Positions 24,539 through 26,697 of a stretch of 26,697 bases of DNA are shown here, piece by piece. The position numbers and the translations under genes are program-made. The stretch is from Bacteroidales bacterium UBA1797. GTDB taxonomy: Bacteria > Bacteroidota > Bacteroidia > Bacteroidales > VadinHA17. Positions within the stretch are counted from its first letter, which is position 1; each line of letters starts with the position of its first letter. The stretch is taken from positions 1 through 26,697 of the forward strand of contig DCFT01000085.1 in NCBI GenBank assembly GCA_002319885.1, read 5' to 3'. Under the pieces are notes generated by a model. That model was not told where the DNA came from and did not search any database. It saw nothing but the letters and a program-made list of their open reading frames with translations.

Positions 24539-26155
24539 CTATTTTAGAAATATGCTTATCTTTTCCCCTTCATGTTTTATTTTCAAAACTCCCCCTGTTG
24601 CCAAAGGCTTCCAGCTATATCCCTCTGATTTTTCATCAGTTGATTCTTTTAGTTCATTTCCGTCACAAGTTATTTTAACCGGTTTTTGTTTTAATCTTAA
24701 AATATCAGTTGCCTGATCATAAGTAGAATACACGATCGCTTCAGGTCCATATTTTATCTTAGTTACAACTGATGTAGAACTCAGAAACCTGTTTTTATCA
24801 GAAGGAGCAAGTTCAGGAAAAGCTGCCATAGCCCTGAGGAAATGACGGACATAATCCCCATAGCCATCTGTAAGCCAGATATCATCATGGATGTATCGGT
24901 TGCGGCCATCATTTGCTACCGTATAAGTTGCCCAGTTCAGAGTTCGGATTGCATTTGCTTTGTATGTAGTATCACCAGAAAGTTTTGTATACATAAGCTC
25001 AACTGAAGCCTGACGTGAGGAATGGCTGTTCCCGGGAACGCGATAAGCAGTTTGCTCATTCATTACCTCTACCTTATATTTCCTGTAATCATTATTCCCA
25101 AGCTCTTTGTATGTCCAGGCAATAATTCCCTTTACATCTTTTTGCCATTCCGGAAAAAGATCCGGATTCTGTAGAATGAACATCGCAAATGTAATTGCAT
25201 TTATCTGTGTATCGCTCCAGCCCGGAACATCCTCAAAGAAGGGACCCCATTTATTTGTCTTCAGAGGATAAGCTTTCATCCAGTCAAGTATTGAGTAGAA
25301 TGATTTGCTGTATCTACGTGCATTTGCAGTATCGATCTTCATCAACTCTTTAAAAAGCATCATCGTTCCTGACCAGTTTGAAGTATAGAGTGCCGGTGAT
25401 ACTTTCTTTCCTGACCCGTTGTTGTCAAAAAATGATCCCTTTTCCCCTGTTCTGGCATTTACCCTGAAAGGCAATGGTGAATTAAGGCTATCCCCAGTAA
25501 TTACTTTCCCTGACAGGGTTTTCCCAATCCTGATTGCAGATTCAAGGTAATTTTTATTTCCTGTGATTTTGTAAAGATTTATAAGTTCATAACCGAAATT
25601 ACCAGCTTTATCAGGCTGTAAAATGTCTTTGCCGTTTCGCATATCTCCATCATATTTCCCGGAACGCACATCCGTATTATATGGATATGGTAGGTATGGC
25701 CACGCAGCTGACGAATCAGATAATCCACGCCTGAGCCAGTTATCTGCCATGTATTCCATGTTTTCAAGTACCGAACGATTGCCTGTATAGGCATATAGCA
25801 GAGTCCACGATGATAATGCCATGTTAATCTGATCACCACCCAGACCTCTGACGTCGTGTTCAGGTTTCCAAACCTGGTGATTCATATAATATTTTAATCC
25901 GTTTGAATCTATTTCCATTTTGTTCCAGAAGTTCCAGACAAGCATCAAAGTCGTATCGTAGGAAATTCCCTCATCTGAGGAATACCATGGAAGGATGGAA
26001 CCATCAGTTTTATTGATACGAACAGGATGGTACTGAATAGTGTCGCTTATCAGTACAGTGTCCAATGTCTTCGCTTTAACAGGATTGTACGATTGACAAC
26101 CGGAAATTAAAAACGTTAAAGAGGCTGCCAGAATAATTCCGGATAATTTTATCAT
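24539..26155 (-). CDS. Lipoprotein with probable alpha/alpha-barrel (six-hairpin) glycosidase-like domain
   Basis: A 538-residue protein with a lipoprotein signal peptide (MIKLSGIILAASLTFLISGC, lipid-modified Cys-20). The body shows the repeated helix-hairpin pattern of alpha/alpha toroids: LMLVWNFWNKMEI, INMALSSWTLLYAYTGN, YMADNWLRRGL, GYELINLYKITGNKNYLESAIRIGK, SNWSGTMMLFKELMKID, ASVELMYTKLSGD, and YGDYVRHFLRAMAAFPELAP. Aromatic- and acid-rich loops (PWYSSDEGISYD, EDVPGWSDTQINA, RYIHDDIWLTDGYGDY) could form a sugar site. A short beta domain closes the C-terminus. I cannot assign it to a numbered family; polysaccharide lyase- or glycuronyl hydrolase-like folds are possible. It stands alone on the minus strand, with a repeat island behind it, and its last 57 coding bases of high identity are duplicated at 23703-23759. 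Confidence 0.72.
   Translation of the reverse strand: MIKLSGIILAASLTFLISGCQSYNPVKAKTLDTVLISDTIQYHPVRINKTDGSILPWYSSDEGISYDTTLMLVWNFWNKMEIDSNGLKYYMNHQVWKPEHDVRGLGGDQINMALSSWTLLYAYTGNRSVLENMEYMADNWLRRGLSDSSAAWPYLPYPYNTDVRSGKYDGDMRNGKDILQPDKAGNFGYELINLYKITGNKNYLESAIRIGKTLSGKVITGDSLNSPLPFRVNARTGEKGSFFDNNGSGKKVSPALYTSNWSGTMMLFKELMKIDTANARRYSKSFYSILDWMKAYPLKTNKWGPFFEDVPGWSDTQINAITFAMFILQNPDLFPEWQKDVKGIIAWTYKELGNNDYRKYKVEVMNEQTAYRVPGNSHSSRQASVELMYTKLSGDTTYKANAIRTLNWATYTVANDGRNRYIHDDIWLTDGYGDYVRHFLRAMAAFPELAPSDKNRFLSSTSVVTKIKYGPEAIVYSTYDQATDILRLKQKPVKITCDGNELKESTDEKSEGYSWKPLATGGVLKIKHEGEKISIFLK
24561..24617. repeat. 57-bp perfect direct repeat, copy 2
   Basis: Lies within the coding end of the minus-strand lipoprotein gene and is identical to 23703-23759. 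Both copies are read in the same codon frame relative to their TAG stops. Confidence 0.9.
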
Positions 26156-26224
26156 AAGTTCATAAAGATTAAATATGTTTTTTTTGGCTTATCTAAGATA
26201 CCACGATTTAAGAAATTAAAAAGT

Positions 26225-26232
26225 TATATTTG
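26225..26232 (+). promoter_or_regulatory. Candidate -7 element before the GH78 fragment
   Basis: TATATTTG exactly matches TAnnTTTG. A TTTG lies upstream at 26183-26186, but the spacing is about 38 bases, too long for a normal -33 box. If used, transcription would begin almost at the signal peptide codons of the broken gene. Confidence 0.25.
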
Positions 26233-26242
26233 ATACTATTAA

Positions 26243-26662
26243 ACTTTAATCTCCACACGCTTATTATTTTTTATATTCACAGCTCTTACGGCATTTTCAA
26301 CTGTTTCTGGTCAGACATTGGAACAGATTCCTGTTAAAAAAATTAACCCTTTCCTGTTAAATAATCGCTGGACTGCTCAATGGATCTCTCATCCCACAGA
26401 GTCTCTTCTCGATTACGGGGTATTTCATTTCAGAAAAAATTTTGATTTGAAAGAACAGCCGAAGGAATTCATTATCAATATCTCAGCCGATAACAGGTAC
26501 CGTCTGTTTGTTAATGGGAAAGCGGTTTGTTTTGGCCCAGCCCGCTCCGATTGCCATGCATGGTGCGCAAGTCCCGATTATGATTTCCTGGCAACCGTAG
26601 CAGGTATTCGTCCCGGCACACCAGGATTTAAGACAGTTGAAAATGTTTTTTTTAACCACTAA
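26243..26662 (+). pseudogene. N-terminal fragment of a GH78-type alpha-L-rhamnosidase
   Basis: After a TAA at 26240-26242 the frame reads as a signal peptide (RLLFFIFTALTAFSTVSGQ) and then an alpha-L-rhamnosidase N-terminus: NRWTAQWISHP, YGVFHFRKNFDL, then EFIINISADNRYRLFVNGK and GPARSD, the conserved lectin-like domain before the catalytic barrel. No ATG, GTG or TTG precedes the signal peptide; TTG 26318 lies after it and would give a protein without export signal. Downstream of GPARSD the family sequence stops matching (a short unrelated stretch) and the frame ends at TAA 26660-26662, inside a dispersed repeat. Start and at least 85% of the usual length are missing, so this is a relic, at least as far as the window shows. 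It supports a rhamnose-containing pectin substrate for the region. Confidence 0.7.
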
Positions 26663-26674
26663 GAACACAAAGAC
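26655..26674 (+). repeat. Short dispersed repeat, copy 2
   Basis: AACCACTAAGAACACAAAGA, matching 18 of 20 bases with 23555-23574, same orientation. It is followed by a short direct repeat, CTTCGCTA at 26679-26686 and 26690-26697. It marks the break point of the GH78 fragment; the element continues past the window end. Confidence 0.6.
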
Positions 26675-26697
26675 CACCTTCGCTACCAACTTCGCTA

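Noticed and set aside
23778..24539. Classical insertion sequence with transposase
   Set aside because: No transposase domain and no terminal inverted repeats bounding the segment; the only enzyme trace is the GIY-YIG relic.
24372..24716. 114-codon plus-strand frame
   Set aside because: Composed of repeat units and the antisense of the lipoprotein gene's end.
26483..26689. 68-codon cysteine-rich minus-strand frame near the window end
   Set aside because: Antisense to the rhamnosidase fragment and repeat; the cysteines look incidental and no family is recognised.

Overview
The window reads as a Bacteroidota chromosome, most like a polysaccharide-degrading Bacteroidales/Marinilabiliales-type bacterium. 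The evidence is a SusC/SusD pair, a FecI/FecR regulatory pair, type IX secretion (T9SS) type B sorting with a PorP/SprF protein, AT-rich spacers, few Shine-Dalgarno sites and many exported glycosidases. I cannot name a genus from sequence alone.

Layout. (1) 1-412: a lipoprotein gene broken by an in-frame stop. (2) 961-10918, plus strand: an ECF sigma factor, a FecR-type anti-sigma factor, a SusC-like TonB-dependent transporter that carries the STN signalling domain, a SusD-like lipoprotein and a large exported six-hairpin glycosidase-like protein. This is a polysaccharide utilization locus (PUL) with its own trans-envelope switch. Inverted repeats lie before susC and between susD and the hydrolase. 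(3) 10996-12612, minus: an exported GH28-like beta-helix hydrolase, convergent with the PUL. (4) 13117-16592, plus: a tight four-gene operon. Two Ig-like secreted proteins share a C-terminal tail ending TSxIYH(R/N); they are followed by a very small protein with a T9SS type B sorting domain and a PorP/SprF partner, then a terminator. (5) 16834-18366, minus: a histidine ammonia-lyase family gene without hut neighbours. (6) 18711-23433, minus: a probable operon of GH42-like beta-galactosidase, GH30 enzyme and exported Gfo/Idh/MocA oxidoreductase. (7) 23434-24538: a repeat island with a decayed GIY-YIG nuclease gene, a remnant copy of the 3' end of the next gene, and a ~178 bp interrupted palindrome built from 'HSERSEE'-type repeats. 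(8) 24539-26155, minus: a lipoprotein with a probable alpha/alpha-barrel. (9) 26243-26662: an N-terminal fragment of a GH78-type alpha-L-rhamnosidase that lacks a start codon and runs into a short dispersed repeat.

How it fits together. The GH28-like, GH42, GH30 and GH78-like genes and the two unassigned alpha/alpha-barrel proteins fit breakdown of a pectic or galactose/rhamnose-containing plant glycan, imported by SusCD and controlled by FecI/FecR. The substrate is inferred. The T9SS operon may display Ig-like proteins on the surface. The least explained parts are the IYH-tailed proteins and the GIY-YIG/palindrome island with its 57 bp perfect duplication.
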